Part shown: positions 54,375 through 63,643 of the stretch, piece after piece
How positions within the stretch are numbered: position 1 is the stretch's first letter
How the letters are laid out: each line of letters begins with the position of its first letter
Source of the DNA: Lentibacillus jeotgali
GTDB lineage: Bacteria > Bacillota > Bacilli > Bacillales > Amphibacillaceae
Length of the DNA: 64,000 nt
Assembly: GCF_000224785.1 (NCBI RefSeq)
Contig: NZ_AGAV01000007.1
Location: 1-64,000, forward strand
Direction of reading: 5' to 3'
Notes under the pieces: model-generated
Databases searched by the model: none
What the model saw: the letters and a program-made list of their open reading frames with translations, nothing else
What the model was told of the DNA's origin: nothing
Program-made: the position numbers and the translations under genes

Positions 54375-55604
54375 ATGGTGCTGACAAAAGAAAGCAGCAT
54401 TAAAAAAATGGAAAAGGGGACGATTGTGACACCGGCGGGTTTTCAGGCATCAGGTATGCATACGGGAGTGAAACGGAAACGAAATGATCTTGGGATGATT
54501 TATTGTGACGTCCCCGCAAGTGCTGCTGCGCTGTATACACAGAACATCATTCAGGCAGCACCATTGAAGGTGACAAAGGAAAGCATTGCTGAAGGGGGAA
54601 AGCTTCAGGCTGTGATTGTCAATAGCGGCAACGCCAATGCCTGTACCGGGAAACAGGGCGAAACGGATGCTTATACGATGCGCCGGGCTGCTGCTGAACA
54701 ACTGTCATTGCCGGAGCATACAGTTGCCGTTTCCTCAACCGGCATAATCGGACTTGATATGCCGATGGATCATATTATTCCGAATATCGAAAACCTTCAT
54801 TTGGCAACGGATGATAAGGCTGCAGCAGCGTTTGGCGAATCGATTTTGACAACCGATACCGGGAGCAAATCTGCGTGTCACCAGGCAGTTATTGACGGGC
54901 AGACAGTAACAATGGCTGGTTCGGCAAAAGGCTCCGGTATGATTGAGCCAAATATGGGAACGATGCTGGCGTTTGTGACAACGGACGCAGCCATAGAGCC
55001 CGATATGCTTCATCTGGCGCTGAAAGAGGCGACAGATAAGACATTTAATTGTATAACGGTGGATGGCGATACATCGACAAATGATATGGTGCTGACAATG
55101 GCCAGCGGAAAAGCAGAGAATGACAGTCTGACGCCGGAGCACAGTGATTGGGAGACATTTACCGGATTATTGCAGCAAACCTGTGAGGATCTAGCGAAGA
55201 TGATCGCCCGTGATGGTGAGGGTGCCACAAAGTTAATCGAAGTTGGGGTCGACGGGGCACATGATGACGATGAGGCAGTTAAAGCAGCCAAAACAATCGT
55301 CGGCTCATCTCTTGTCAAAACAGCTGTTTACGGAGCAGATCCCAACTGGGGAAGAATCATTGCCGCTGTTGGACGAAGTGGCGTAAAAGCAGATGCTGAT
55401 ACGATTGATGTCTCCCTGGGGTCAATTCCACTGTTGCAAAACAGTCAGCCGCTTCCATTTTCCGAAATAGAAGCCTCTGATTATTTGATGAATGAAGATA
55501 TTTCCATTTCGGTTAACTTGAACGTCGGCGGCGGCTGCGGCAAAGCCTGGGGATGTGATTTGACATATGATTATGTGCGTATCAATACCAGTTACCGGAC
55601 ATAA
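54375..55604 (+). CDS. argJ: Bifunctional ornithine acetyltransferase/N-acetylglutamate synthase ArgJ, 409 aa
   Basis: AAGGGGGAG precedes the ATG at 54375. The self-cleavage site is present in GSGMIEPNMGTMLAF, with Thr196 as nucleophile and new N-terminus of the beta chain. NSGNANACTGKQG and the GADPNWGRIIAAVGRSG region complete the fold. It recycles the acetyl group from acetylornithine to glutamate and may also use acetyl-CoA. No argA or argE gene is needed with it. Confidence 0.96.
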   Translation: MVLTKESSIKKMEKGTIVTPAGFQASGMHTGVKRKRNDLGMIYCDVPASAAALYTQNIIQAAPLKVTKESIAEGGKLQAVIVNSGNANACTGKQGETDAYTMRRAAAEQLSLPEHTVAVSSTGIIGLDMPMDHIIPNIENLHLATDDKAAAAFGESILTTDTGSKSACHQAVIDGQTVTMAGSAKGSGMIEPNMGTMLAFVTTDAAIEPDMLHLALKEATDKTFNCITVDGDTSTNDMVLTMASGKAENDSLTPEHSDWETFTGLLQQTCEDLAKMIARDGEGATKLIEVGVDGAHDDDEAVKAAKTIVGSSLVKTAVYGADPNWGRIIAAVGRSGVKADADTIDVSLGSIPLLQNSQPLPFSEIEASDYLMNEDISISVNLNVGGGCGKAWGCDLTYDYVRINTSYRT

Positions 55605-55616
55605 GGAGGGGTGATC

Positions 55617-56414
55617 ATGAGTGAAATTGCTGTCATCAAATGCGGCGGCAGTATTATTGACAGCCTGTCAGACGGCTTTTTCGAAAACATCCGGCAGCTG
55701 CAGCGAAACGGGGTTAAACCGATTATCGTCCATGGCGGTGGCCCGGCGATTAAAGACATGCTGGAGAAGCTCGGGGTAGCGTTTTCATTCATCGATGGGC
55801 TCAGAACCACCTCTGCTGCAGCAATGGATATAGTGGAAATGGTGTTATCGGGGCATGTTAACAATGCCATAACGCGACATATGAATGCAGCGGGTATTCA
55901 GGCAGCAGGTTTTTCCGGATCTGACGCCAACTTGATCACCTGTGTCCCGAAAGATTTTCAGACCTATGGCTATGTCGGCGACGTTGTGGATGTGAATAAC
56001 GTGTTTTTGCAAAGTCAGCTTGAACAACATATTGTACCAGTCGTAGCACCAATTGCCGTTGGGGAAGATGGTGACAGTTATAACGTGAACGCTGATACGG
56101 CTGCGGGAAACATAGCGGAATCAATGAATGCGGAAAAGCTTATATTTGTGACCGATGTGCCGGGCATTATGCAAGACGGGGAACTGGTTCGCTCAGCTAC
56201 AAGGGTGCAAATTGAAGGACTCATTGACAAGGGGATTATCCATGGAGGGATGATTCCTAAAGTGAAAGCGGCCCTTGCCTGTTTAAATGATGATTTACAA
56301 AACGTTATGATTGCTGATGCGAACCAGGCAATCAGTGATGCCGGGTTCACCGGTACGATGATTAAACGATCAGAGGAGGCCGTATCGTATGACAGCACTA
56401 TTTCCAACCTATAA
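55617..56414 (+). CDS. argB: Acetylglutamate kinase, 265 aa
   Basis: AAGGAGGGGTG precedes the ATG at 55617. The amino acid kinase fold shows [26 protein letters not shown], and [10 protein letters not shown]-like [14 protein letters not shown]. The N-terminal regulatory helix of arginine-inhibited NAGKs is absent, as expected in Bacillus-type ArgB. It overlaps argD by 26 bases. Confidence 0.96.
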   Translation: MSEIAVIKCGGSIIDSLSDGFFENIRQLQRNGVKPIIVHGGGPAIKDMLEKLGVAFSFIDGLRTTSAAAMDIVEMVLSGHVNNAITRHMNAAGIQAAGFSGSDANLITCVPKDFQTYGYVGDVVDVNNVFLQSQLEQHIVPVVAPIAVGEDGDSYNVNADTAAGNIAESMNAEKLIFVTDVPGIMQDGELVRSATRVQIEGLIDKGIIHGGMIPKVKAALACLNDDLQNVMIADANQAISDAGFTGTMIKRSEEAVSYDSTISNL

Positions 56415-57546
56415 ACGCTTTAATTTGTCAGTAGAGCGAGCGTCCGGAACCACCGTGGAAGACACAGACGGTAAATCGTATCTGGACTTTGGGGCAGGCA
56501 TTGGCGTCTGCAGCCTCGGACACCGGCATCCGTCGGTTCAGGAAGCTCTGCAAACCCAGCTTAACGCCTATTGGCATGTATCAAATCTATACCATAATCC
56601 AGTCCAGGAAAACGTGGCGAACTTGCTTACCCAATACAGTTCAGGTGACCAGGTGTTTTTCTGCAATAGCGGAACGGAAGCGAATGAAGCAGCTATTAAG
56701 TTAGCCCGGAAAGCGACCGGAAAACATAAAATGATTACATTTAACCAGTCTTTCCACGGGCGGACGCTTGGAGCCATGGCAGCAACCGGACAAGAAAAAA
56801 TCCATAACGGGTTTGGCCCGATGCTGGAGACATTTCAGTATGTGCCCTTTAATGACAATGAGACCCTCAAACAGGTTATTGACGGCGAAACGGCTGCCGT
56901 TATGCTGGAAGTGGTTCAGGGAGAAGGCGGCATCAACCCGGCTGATACTGATTTTGTCCAGGAACTGGAGCGTGTATGTCAGGAAAATGATGTCCTGTTG
57001 ATTGTTGATGAGGTCCAAACAGGCATTGGACGGACAGGAAAGCCATTTGCGTATCAGCATTACGGAATTTCCCCGGATATCATCACGTCAGCAAAAGGGC
57101 TGGCCGACGGTGTCCCTGTTGGCGCTATGATTGCCAAAGACAAACTTCGTGATGCATTCGGACCGGGGAGTCACGCGGCGACATTCGGCGGAAACCCGCT
57201 TGCGATGGCAGCAGCAGAAGCCGTTCTGAAACATGTTTTTCAGGATGGTTTTTTGCAGGAAGTAACGGACAAAAGCAATTATTTGATGGACTGCCTGAAC
57301 GAGTTGATCAAGCCATTACCAGTTGTTTCATCAATCCGCGGCAAAGGGCTGATGATTGGCATCGAATGCTCACAGAATGTATCACATCTGGTTGAAGCAC
57401 TGATTGAAAAAGGACTGCTTGTTTTAAGTGCGGGTCCAAACGTTCTCCGGCTGCTGCCCCCTCTGATAGTGAGCAAGGAGGAAATCGATCAGGCTGTGGA
57501 CTTGTTAAGTGAAGTTCTGAGCGATGAAAAGGTATCCGCTCATTGA
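56389..57546 (+). CDS. argD: Acetylornithine aminotransferase, 385 aa
   Basis: GAGGAGGCC precedes the ATG at 56389. The PLP Lys is Lys236 in [17 protein letters not shown], with the aldolase-like PLP contacts [29 protein letters not shown] and the Asp in [15 protein letters not shown]. It makes acetylornithine. In many Bacillus operons carAB and argF follow, but here the operon stops and decayed sequence begins. Confidence 0.96.
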   Translation: MTALFPTYKRFNLSVERASGTTVEDTDGKSYLDFGAGIGVCSLGHRHPSVQEALQTQLNAYWHVSNLYHNPVQENVANLLTQYSSGDQVFFCNSGTEANEAAIKLARKATGKHKMITFNQSFHGRTLGAMAATGQEKIHNGFGPMLETFQYVPFNDNETLKQVIDGETAAVMLEVVQGEGGINPADTDFVQELERVCQENDVLLIVDEVQTGIGRTGKPFAYQHYGISPDIITSAKGLADGVPVGAMIAKDKLRDAFGPGSHAATFGGNPLAMAAAEAVLKHVFQDGFLQEVTDKSNYLMDCLNELIKPLPVVSSIRGKGLMIGIECSQNVSHLVEALIEKGLLVLSAGPNVLRLLPPLIVSKEEIDQAVDLLSEVLSDEKVSAH

Positions 57547-57702
57547 CTTGAACCGATCGATCCAGTAATGGGGTCAGAGAACTTTTCCTATTATTCACAA
57601 GAAAAACCTGGTGCATTTGTCCATATTGGCATGCAGGGAGATGTAAGCAAATACCCGCATCATTATCCGAAGTTTGATATGGATGAGAACGTCTTCCTGT
57701 AA
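57547..57702 (+). pseudogene. C-terminal fragment of an M20-family amidohydrolase/peptidase
   Basis: The frame from about 57559 reads DPVMGSENFSYYSQEKPGAF, then VHIGMQGD, and PHHYPKFDMDENVFL with a TAA at 57700. This matches the last ~45 residues of M20 amidohydrolases (hippurate hydrolase or acetyldiaminopimelate deacetylase like), with the metal-site Glu replaced by Asn in MGSENFSYY (normally SEDF). Nothing upstream belongs to it; the argD stop precedes it at once. Confidence 0.7.
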
Positions 57703-57762
57703 CCCTTTTGAGCAAGTATTATTTAGTTATAGGAATCAGTTCGGACTAAAATTGGTTTGGAA

Positions 57763-58752
57763 GTGTTCCAATGTCCTTCAAGGAAGGTTGGCTGCGTATC
57801 TACCTGCACACTACCATCGGCTTGGTCCGAATTATCAGGAATTACCGATCAATAGACCGATATGTTCGTTTCATAGTAATCAGCGAAGAGGAAGCAATGC
57901 CATTTCAATCGATGTTGATCGAGTATGGTATCATGAAAACTCGATGGCCAATAATACGCCTTACACGACGCCTCCAGAAGAAGGGGGATATGAACATTAC
58001 CAAAGAAAGTTGATGGACACACAATCCGGGCGCGAAGTGAATCATTCAAAGATTACTTTTCGCAACCAAGGATATTCTGGAATAGCATGACAGCAGTTGA
58101 AAAGCAGCACTTGATTGATGCACTCAGCTATCAGATCGGACGGGTGGAACGTAAATTTGTTCGTGAGCAAGCTGTTAATCTGCTTGTCAATGTCGATAGA
58201 GAGATGGCATGTATTGTAGCTTACAATGTTGGTGTAGATTACCCAAGTGGGACGAATGTTCCCGTGTCAACAAGTTATCCTTCCCTCAGCATATTCAATA
58301 CACGATATTACGCCTATACGCAAAAAGTAGGGGTACTGATTGGCGATGGGTTTAATAGCCAAGAAGTCATAAATGTGCTAAACCTGCTGAAACAACATGG
58401 CGTTTTTGTGGACATTGTAAGTGAAACGCTTGGTACAGTAACTGGTGCAGATGGTACAAAACTCGAAGTTGATAAAACATTTCTTACATCCAGTCCATAT
58501 CTGCTTGACTCTCTTTTTATCCTTGGAGGAAGTGCTAACAACGAGGCGAAATACTACCAGGATATCATGTATTACACAAAAGTCGCATACAAAGATTATA
58601 AACCGATTGGAGTTACGACAAGTGCACAGTCCTATATTCCAACATCCAAGGAAAACAATTTGGCTGGCGTCGTTTTCGGTGCTAACAATCCAAATTTTGG
58701 AAATGAATTTGTCGAAGCAGTTGCTATACAACGTTTTTGGAGTAGAACATAA
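57763..58752 (+). pseudogene. Second catalase-like gene, C-terminal half with a frameshift
   Basis: From about 57763 the frame reads VLQGRLAAYLPAHYHRLGPN, ELPINRPICSFHSNQRRG and ANNTPYTTPPEEGGYEHY, paralogous to residues 364-480 of the catalase at 36778. Near 58020 the frame shifts: the continuing match (RARSESFKDYFSQPRIFWNS) runs in the next frame, then MTAVEKQHLIDALSYQIGRV and the DJ-1-like domain up to RFWSRT at 58752. The first ~360 residues are missing. The Tyr context (AAYLPAHYHRLG) differs from the first copy. The remaining frame at 58087-58752 could still be translated. Confidence 0.85.
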
Positions 58753-59008
58753 TATTGATCTCCCGTATGGATGACCTTTATGGTGGTTTAAGATCTGCAG
58801 GGTCACTGCTTCTTTTACTGTACAAATAGGATCATAGATAAAACACCTTTCCAGAATGGATGGTTCCTCCCGTAGCTTGCCTTCAAACATTCCCGTTAAA
58901 ACGAAACGCTTCATTTTCTGGGTTTAGTTTCTCTGAAACGATAAAAATTATGTTCATGTAAATTTACGGCAAATGAGAAGATCTCACTGCTGCGGTCTAT
59001 TCGGTAAT
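58753..59008. other. Intergenic stretch after the catalase remnant
   Basis: No gene is supported. A leftward frame starting at 58914 (MKRFVLTGMFEGKL...) is open but unrelated to any family I know and overlaps the catalase remnant. Confidence 0.4.
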
Positions 59009-59044
59009 GCAAAAGGCTTATGGATTTGTTCCATAAGCCTTTTG
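59009..59044 (-). terminator. Bidirectional terminator downstream of the YjcZ gene
   Basis: GCAAAAGGCTTATGGA and TCCATAAGCCTTTTGC form a perfect 16-bp stem. Confidence 0.85.
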
Positions 59045-59095
59045 CAAGTGTATTTAAATAGAAAAGAGGGCTTGCGGCTAAATGGCTTCTTAAAC

Positions 59096-59218
59096 CTAGT
59101 AGCCGCCGAATCCCCCTCCAAAGCCTCCACCAACATAGGCAGTACCAACGATGATGAGAAGAATGAACAATACGACAATTAGGGCGAATCCACCGCCCTC
59201 TGCATATTCTGCACCCAT
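59096..59218 (-). CDS. YjcZ-family sporulation protein, 40 aa
   Basis: GGGAGGTGC precedes the ATG at 59218. The peptide reads [33 protein letters not shown] and a Gly/Tyr-rich tail, the pattern of YjcZ-type proteins: a Gly-rich start, one membrane helix and a [11 protein letters not shown] tail. These are made during sporulation in Bacillus. A strong terminator lies downstream. Confidence 0.85.
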   Translation of the reverse strand: MGAEYAEGGGFALIVVLFILLIIVGTAYVGGGFGGGFGGY

Positions 59219-59430
59219 TAAAAAGCACCTCCCTAGCGTGGGTAGTTTCATACTATGCTCGAAATAAACAGATAGTGTGGATAGCAATCTAACACCATTA
59301 AATATCATAGAATAAGAGTAAGCTTTTTAAAAAGTAGCTAGGTGTTCGCCCTTTTTCCTAGACATATACACATGTACCCTACATATGAATACCCTGTTAA
59401 GGAATATTTGCTTAGGAAAGGGATGAATTT

Positions 59431-59808
59431 ATGCATAATTATGTATACGGAAATCCACAGGGGCACATAGCTAATGATCTGAAAAATAAGGAGAACATGT
59501 ATCAACACGTCAAAAAATATATGAATCAAAAGGTGCATATACAAACCTTTACCGGTGATTTTTTCAATGTTTATGTTGACCACGTGGATGCAGAAAATGT
59601 CTATCTTACTTTGGCTAGCCAACAGATGGAGACGTCTTCAAGGCAATTTGGATATCCAGATTATGGCTACGGAGGATATGGTTCAGGTTACGGATTTGGA
59701 GGATATGGCCCATATGGCCCGGGTTATGGCTACGGTGGATTTGGCGGTATTGGAAGCCTCATTCTTCCTCTGACTGCCATTGCCGGCATATCAGCAGCAG
59801 GGTTTTAG
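59431..59808 (+). CDS. Gly/Tyr-rich protein with small N-terminal beta domain, 125 aa
   Basis: Residues 25-65 (QHVKKYMNQKVHIQTFTGDF, VYVDHVDAENVYLTL) look like an Sm/KOW-like small beta domain. Residues 75-110 consist of GYGGYGSGYGFGGYGPYGPG repeats, and a hydrophobic end (SLILPLTAIAGISAAGF) follows. Such Gly/Tyr repeats are typical of Bacillus spore-coat or outer-layer proteins. The start ATG follows AGGAAAGGG. The function is unknown; the neighbouring YjcZ gene supports a sporulation link. Confidence 0.65.
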   Translation: MHNYVYGNPQGHIANDLKNKENMYQHVKKYMNQKVHIQTFTGDFFNVYVDHVDAENVYLTLASQQMETSSRQFGYPDYGYGGYGSGYGFGGYGPYGPGYGYGGFGGIGSLILPLTAIAGISAAGF

Positions 59809-59849
59809 TGACTTTTTGGTATTCATAGTATCTGTACCCGTCACCAACA

Positions 59850-59915
59850 TACAATCAGGCGCAAGAATGGAATAACCCTTGCGCCCATTTTTTGATATAA
59901 AAGGGCATTTAACGG
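59850..59915 (+). repeat. Dispersed palindromic repeat, full copy far from the main cluster
   Basis: ACAATCAGGCGCAAGAATGG, AATAACCCTTGCGCCCATTT, TTTTGATATAAAAGGGCATT: GGCGCAAG and CTTGCGCC pair perfectly and a T-run follows, so it can act as a terminator for the Gly/Tyr-rich gene. Confidence 0.75.
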
Positions 59916-59977
59916 AATTAATCCTTGTGAAAAATAATGACTGATGTTGAGCTCGTTCCTTAGTGTTGATGTTGTTG

Positions 59978-62023
59978 CTAAAACATGAAGTATTTCTGAC
60001 TCATTGGGACATTTTCTTCAGGTGGTTTCTCCACCAATTCACCATTAACATAAACCTGATATGTGGCAGGATCAATGGTGATAACAGGGTTATTATTATT
60101 TAATATCATGTCTTTTTTTCCAATAGTACGTGTATTGCGTACGGCATAAATTTTCTTCTTTAGTCCCAATTTTTCGGGAACACCGCTTTCAATGGCAGCT
60201 TTGGACATAAATGTAAACGCAACATTTTCAGGTACTTTTCCGCAGGCACCCCATGATTGGCGGTACATGACTGGTTGATCGGCTGAAGTTGCCCCGTTTG
60301 CCTCACCTATCGGGGCATGAACAATAAATCCGCCTTTGATAATTTGTTCCGGTTTAACCCCGAAAAATTCAGGTTTCCAAATGACTAGGTCAGCCATTTT
60401 GCCTGTTTCAATCGACCCGACCATTTCAGAAATTCCGTGGGTTATTGCCGGGTTTATCGTATATTTGCTAATATACCGCTTTGCACGGAAGTTGTCATTG
60501 TTTCCTTTTTCCTCCTGCAAAGGACCCCGCCATTTTTTCATGACATGTGCCGTTTGCCAGGTTCTGAGGATTGTTTCTGCCAAATGCCCCATTGCCATGG
60601 AATCAGAACTCATCATGCTTATGATGCCCATGTCTTGCAAAAATCCCTCTGCGGCCATCGTTTCAGGGCGGATTCTTTTCTTTGCCATGGCAACACCCAC
60701 CGGATCACTGCGCAGTACCCCATGAACCTGGAACAGCATTTGAATGTTAGCATCTGCTGAGTTAATCGTAAATGGACGTGTTGGTGTCGTAGAAGATGGT
60801 AATATCGAGCCTGCTCTTGCCATTTTCATCATGTCCGGTTCGTGTCCGCCACCGGTACCTTCCACGTGATAGGTATGAATGGTTCTGCCATTAATCGCTC
60901 TAATGGAGGTTGATTCAACCGTGCCGGACTCATTACTGGAATCCGCGTGCAGACAAACCTGAACATCGTATCGATCTGCAATATCCAGGCAGGCGTCAAT
61001 AACCGCTGGTGTCGCTCCCCAATCCTCATGAACTTTAAAACCGGCTGCACCTTCCATAACTTGTTCTTCTAGTGGTTCTGGAAATGATGCATTACCTCTT
61101 GCCCAGAAACCAAAATTTATCGGAAATTCTTCAGCCGCTTCAAGCATCCGGTGAATATTCCATGCGCCAGGAGTAATATTCGTACCCTTGGTTCCGGTTG
61201 AAGGCCCGGTTCCCCCGCCAAGCAGAGTGGTAACACCCGATTGAAGTGCTGTCGTTACAACTTCGGGATAAATGTCATGAACGTGCGGATCTATCCCGCC
61301 TGCTGTAACAATCTTTCCATTAGCATCAATGACATCAGTTGATGCCCCCACAATTAAACGTGGGTCAACGCCATTCATATAATCGGGATTCCCTGATTTA
61401 CCTATCTCCTGAATTTTTCCGTCTTTGATCCCAATATCCGCTTTTACAATCCCCCAATAATCAAAAACAATCGCATTTGTAATAACCAAATCAAGTGTTT
61501 CTTCCCTCGCCGCACGTGCAGACATCCCCATTCCACTGCGGATTGTTTTTAACCATCCGTACACCATTTCATCCCCATAAACAAGCAGATCTCTTTCCAC
61601 CTCAATGAAAAGGTCCGTATCAGCTAAACGAATTTTATCCCCTTCCGTTGGACCGTACCGTTTAACATATTTTTTTCTTGATATGTAATGATTACTGGTT
61701 TGATTGGTCATGACATTTTCGACCGGTCCATTTACGTATCCTCTAAAACCATAAACCAGTTTTTTTCCGCCAATTTCAACCAGTTCAACTGTTTTTTCCA
61801 CACCTGGTTCGAATTGGATGAATACACCTGCTGGAACGTTGAGATGCATTCCTTTAGATCGTTCCCTGTCAAAATAGAGGTCCGGATTGACTTCATAGAA
61901 ATGGTAATGAGAACCAACAAACATTGGTCTGTCACCAAGGTTAATAACATTAATTTTTCTCGTATTTCTTCCCCTGTTAATTAAAATCTGATGATTATCC
62001 AGAATAATTTCTCCCGGCTTCAT
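59978..62023 (-). CDS. ureBC: Divergent urease UreB-UreC fusion, 681 aa
   Basis: Residues 1-105 are a urease beta chain (MKPGEIILDNHQILIN, VGSHYHFYEVNPDL). From about residue 112 the alpha chain follows without a break (RKKYVKRYGPTEGDKIRLAD). The two are separate proteins in most bacteria. All nickel ligands are kept: His247 and His249 (GIDPHVHD), the carbamylated Lys330 and His332 (GFKVHEDWGATPA), His359 (CLHADSSNESG), His386 (HTYHVEGTGGGH) and Asp474 (MSSDSMAMG). The mobile flap, normally MVCHHLD, reads FQVHGVL (431-437): the catalytic-flap His434 stays but the neighbouring Cys is Val. TAGGI, PSSTTPTRPF and the C-terminal QKYFMF are normal. Hydrolysis of urea is likely but the altered flap and the fusion set it apart. 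Confidence 0.9.
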   Translation of the reverse strand: MKPGEIILDNHQILINRGRNTRKINVINLGDRPMFVGSHYHFYEVNPDLYFDRERSKGMHLNVPAGVFIQFEPGVEKTVELVEIGGKKLVYGFRGYVNGPVENVMTNQTSNHYISRKKYVKRYGPTEGDKIRLADTDLFIEVERDLLVYGDEMVYGWLKTIRSGMGMSARAAREETLDLVITNAIVFDYWGIVKADIGIKDGKIQEIGKSGNPDYMNGVDPRLIVGASTDVIDANGKIVTAGGIDPHVHDIYPEVVTTALQSGVTTLLGGGTGPSTGTKGTNITPGAWNIHRMLEAAEEFPINFGFWARGNASFPEPLEEQVMEGAAGFKVHEDWGATPAVIDACLDIADRYDVQVCLHADSSNESGTVESTSIRAINGRTIHTYHVEGTGGGHEPDMMKMARAGSILPSSTTPTRPFTINSADANIQMLFQVHGVLRSDPVGVAMAKKRIRPETMAAEGFLQDMGIISMMSSDSMAMGHLAETILRTWQTAHVMKKWRGPLQEEKGNNDNFRAKRYISKYTINPAITHGISEMVGSIETGKMADLVIWKPEFFGVKPEQIIKGGFIVHAPIGEANGATSADQPVMYRQSWGACGKVPENVAFTFMSKAAIESGVPEKLGLKKKIYAVRNTRTIGKKDMILNNNNPVITIDPATYQVYVNGELVEKPPEENVPMSQKYFMF

Positions 62024-62055
62024 GTTATCCCTCCTTGCTGTATTTTCGTATCCGG

Positions 62056-62409
62056 TTAATCGCCAATTGGATCATAATACTCTCCTAAATCAGGTTTTTT
62101 CGGTGGTTCTGTTGGATTATAAATAACAATTAATTTCGTTCCATCCGGGAAGGTAGCATGTGCATTAATCCTGCTTATCATGGTTGGAACCCCTTCCATC
62201 AAATCTTCCTCTGTTAAAATCGTTTTACCGTATACCTGTAAATCGGAAACTGTCATTGTCCCCGTTCTCGCTTTCTCCATAACTTCAAACGTAATCAGTG
62301 CCACAGCCTCGGGATAACTTAGCTTAAATCCCTTAGCCAGCCTTTCCTTAGCAAGCCACGCTGCAACCACGATGAGCAATTGCTCCTGCTCCCGCTGGGT
62401 TAAATGCAT
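62056..62409 (-). CDS. ureA: Urease gamma chain UreA, divergent, 117 aa
   Basis: The sequence follows UreA (MHLTQREQEQLLIVVAAWLA, SYPEAVALITFEVMEKARTG, MEGVPTMISRINAHATFPDG), but with several changed positions and an extra C-terminal tail (PPKKPDLGEYYDPIGD). It lies 32 bases before the ureBC fusion on the same strand. No ureE, ureF, ureG or ureD is seen on either side, and the region upstream is taken by a divergent YmaF-type gene. Confidence 0.9.
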   Translation of the reverse strand: MHLTQREQEQLLIVVAAWLAKERLAKGFKLSYPEAVALITFEVMEKARTGTMTVSDLQVYGKTILTEEDLMEGVPTMISRINAHATFPDGTKLIVIYNPTEPPKKPDLGEYYDPIGD

Positions 62410-62594
62410 TTATCCTCCTCCTAACGGTATAGGCTATGTTAATATTATGCCAATTTCCTTCTATCAAAATATGATTTTTGTGTTATCAATATTCTTGAAC
62501 CAAGTGGAATACTTTTCTCGAAACCTTCTCTGGGTCATATAACCAGATGCTTGCATAGTATGGATGAAGCAGTTATTAGAAAGGATGGAAATTA

Positions 62595-62951
62595 ATGAGG
62601 TATCCTGTACAAGGTTATATGACGCAGCCAATTCATCTGCATTCACAGTATGATAATGACTGGAATCACCAGACACATGTACATCCATTTATCGGGGTTA
62701 CCGATACTGTGGAAGGTCATCAGCATAAATATGTAGGTCTAACCGAACCGGCACCATCTGGCATACAACATTTTCATGACTATCTAACCTGGACTTTCTT
62801 TGTTGATGGTCATCGGCACGTGCTTTACGGGAAAACCGGTCCGGCAATCCCGGTGGAAGGTGGTCACATTCATCATTTTGAAGGTTACACAATCGGCTAT
62901 ACGTACCATCAGCATTGGTATAATGGCAGCACGCAAATTGTTGCGGTTTAG
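62595..62951 (+). CDS. Histidine-rich YmaF-family protein, 118 aa
   Basis: AAAGGATGG precedes the ATG. The protein has 16 His in 118 residues, mostly in HxH pairs: IHLHSQ, HQTHVH, EGHQHK, QHFHD, DGHRH, GGHIHHFEG and YHQHW. They recur every 15-20 residues with Gly turns, which suggests a repeated beta structure with many possible metal sites. This is the YmaF pattern. The function is unknown. It lies divergently 185 bases from ureA, so a metal-handling role for the urease is possible but is inference. Confidence 0.8.
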   Translation: MRYPVQGYMTQPIHLHSQYDNDWNHQTHVHPFIGVTDTVEGHQHKYVGLTEPAPSGIQHFHDYLTWTFFVDGHRHVLYGKTGPAIPVEGGHIHHFEGYTIGYTYHQHWYNGSTQIVAV

Positions 62952-63149
62952 CTTTTGTTTTTATATTTGATCATCCTTTATAATAAGTTCAATTATTTCT
63001 GATTGGGCTTTTCTAAGTATGTAATGGATTCACAGAAACACAAACTAAAATAATCTGATTTATGGGAAATTTGTACCATTTGCCAAAAATTAACACATGA
63101 AACATATGTTTTGTAGTATACTAAAGTAGGCATGTTATACAGGGTGACG

Positions 63150-63205
63150 CTTCTCGCGGGAAGCAGTAAAAAGTATTACGCTTTTTACTTGGCGGCTTCG
63201 AATCC
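63150..63205 (+). repeat. Leader hairpin of toxin copy 2
   Basis: GAAGCAGTAAAAAG and CTTTTTACTTGGCGGCTTC pair around TATTACG (63161-63200). The same leader at copy 1 has the IS3 element inserted in the loop. Confidence 0.6.
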
Positions 63206-63225
63206 CCTCAGAAAGGGGGGAGCGA

Positions 63226-63312
63226 GTGATTGAAATTGACAAGACTCTCGAGTTGATGTTGATGTTTGGAACACTCGTTATATTACTTGTTGACAGCGAT
63301 AAAAAGAAGTAA
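63226..63312 (+). CDS. Holin-like small toxin, copy 2, 28 aa
   Basis: A GTG start at 63226 follows AAAGGGGGGAGCG. The peptide (VIEIDKTLELMLMFGTLVIL, LVDSDKKK) has one short membrane helix and a charged end. The first 18 residues match copy 1 at 7602 except for one. The uninterrupted leader hairpin upstream, an immediate hairpin terminator downstream, and conserved non-coding sequence beyond all fit a type I toxin-antitoxin unit. Confidence 0.75.
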   Translation: MIEIDKTLELMLMFGTLVILLVDSDKKK

Positions 63313-63354
63313 TCACCCTGTCGTCTCCGTAAACGTGGGGTAATTACTCTTTTG
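63308..63354 (+). terminator. Hairpin after toxin copy 2
   Basis: AGTAATCACCC (63308-63318) and GGGTAATTACT (63338-63348) pair with one mismatch, followed by CTTTTG. Confidence 0.75.
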
Positions 63355-63580
63355 TGAAAATCCCGATTCGGAGTCACCGTGCCCTTACGGATAACTGCCC
63401 GGGTCGCAAGCATAAACTTGCGATCCTTTTATCGACTTCGGAAAATAACAACCAATGTCATATTATTTGTTTCCATACAAAACTATTCATCATTTCTTAA
63501 TTTTAATCAGCGGCTACAAATCCATAAATGCTTGCACAATTTGTACCTTGAAATTACAATACTCTGCCCCTAATAATGTT
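63355..63580 (-). ncRNA. Candidate antisense antitoxin RNA region of toxin copy 2
   Basis: Conserved with 7731-7945 but not coding. It includes a perfect hairpin TCGCAAG, CATAAA, CTTGCGA followed by TCCTTTT (63403-63430). The stretch has the usual place for a converging antisense RNA. Confidence 0.4.
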
Positions 63581-63643
63581 TTATGAATCCTAGGATTAAT
63601 GTTAGGGTTCTTTTTCTTTATTAAAAAAGAAATATGGAGAGCT

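Noticed and set aside
54735-55318. Leftward open frames inside argJ and similar antisense frames in argB, argD, guaC and pbuX
   Set aside because: They are shadows of clearly coding sequence with no start signals or domains.
58378-58914. Leftward 178-codon frame over the catalase remnant
   Set aside because: It is antisense to a clear catalase pseudogene for most of its length; only the first ~50 codons lie outside and match nothing I know.
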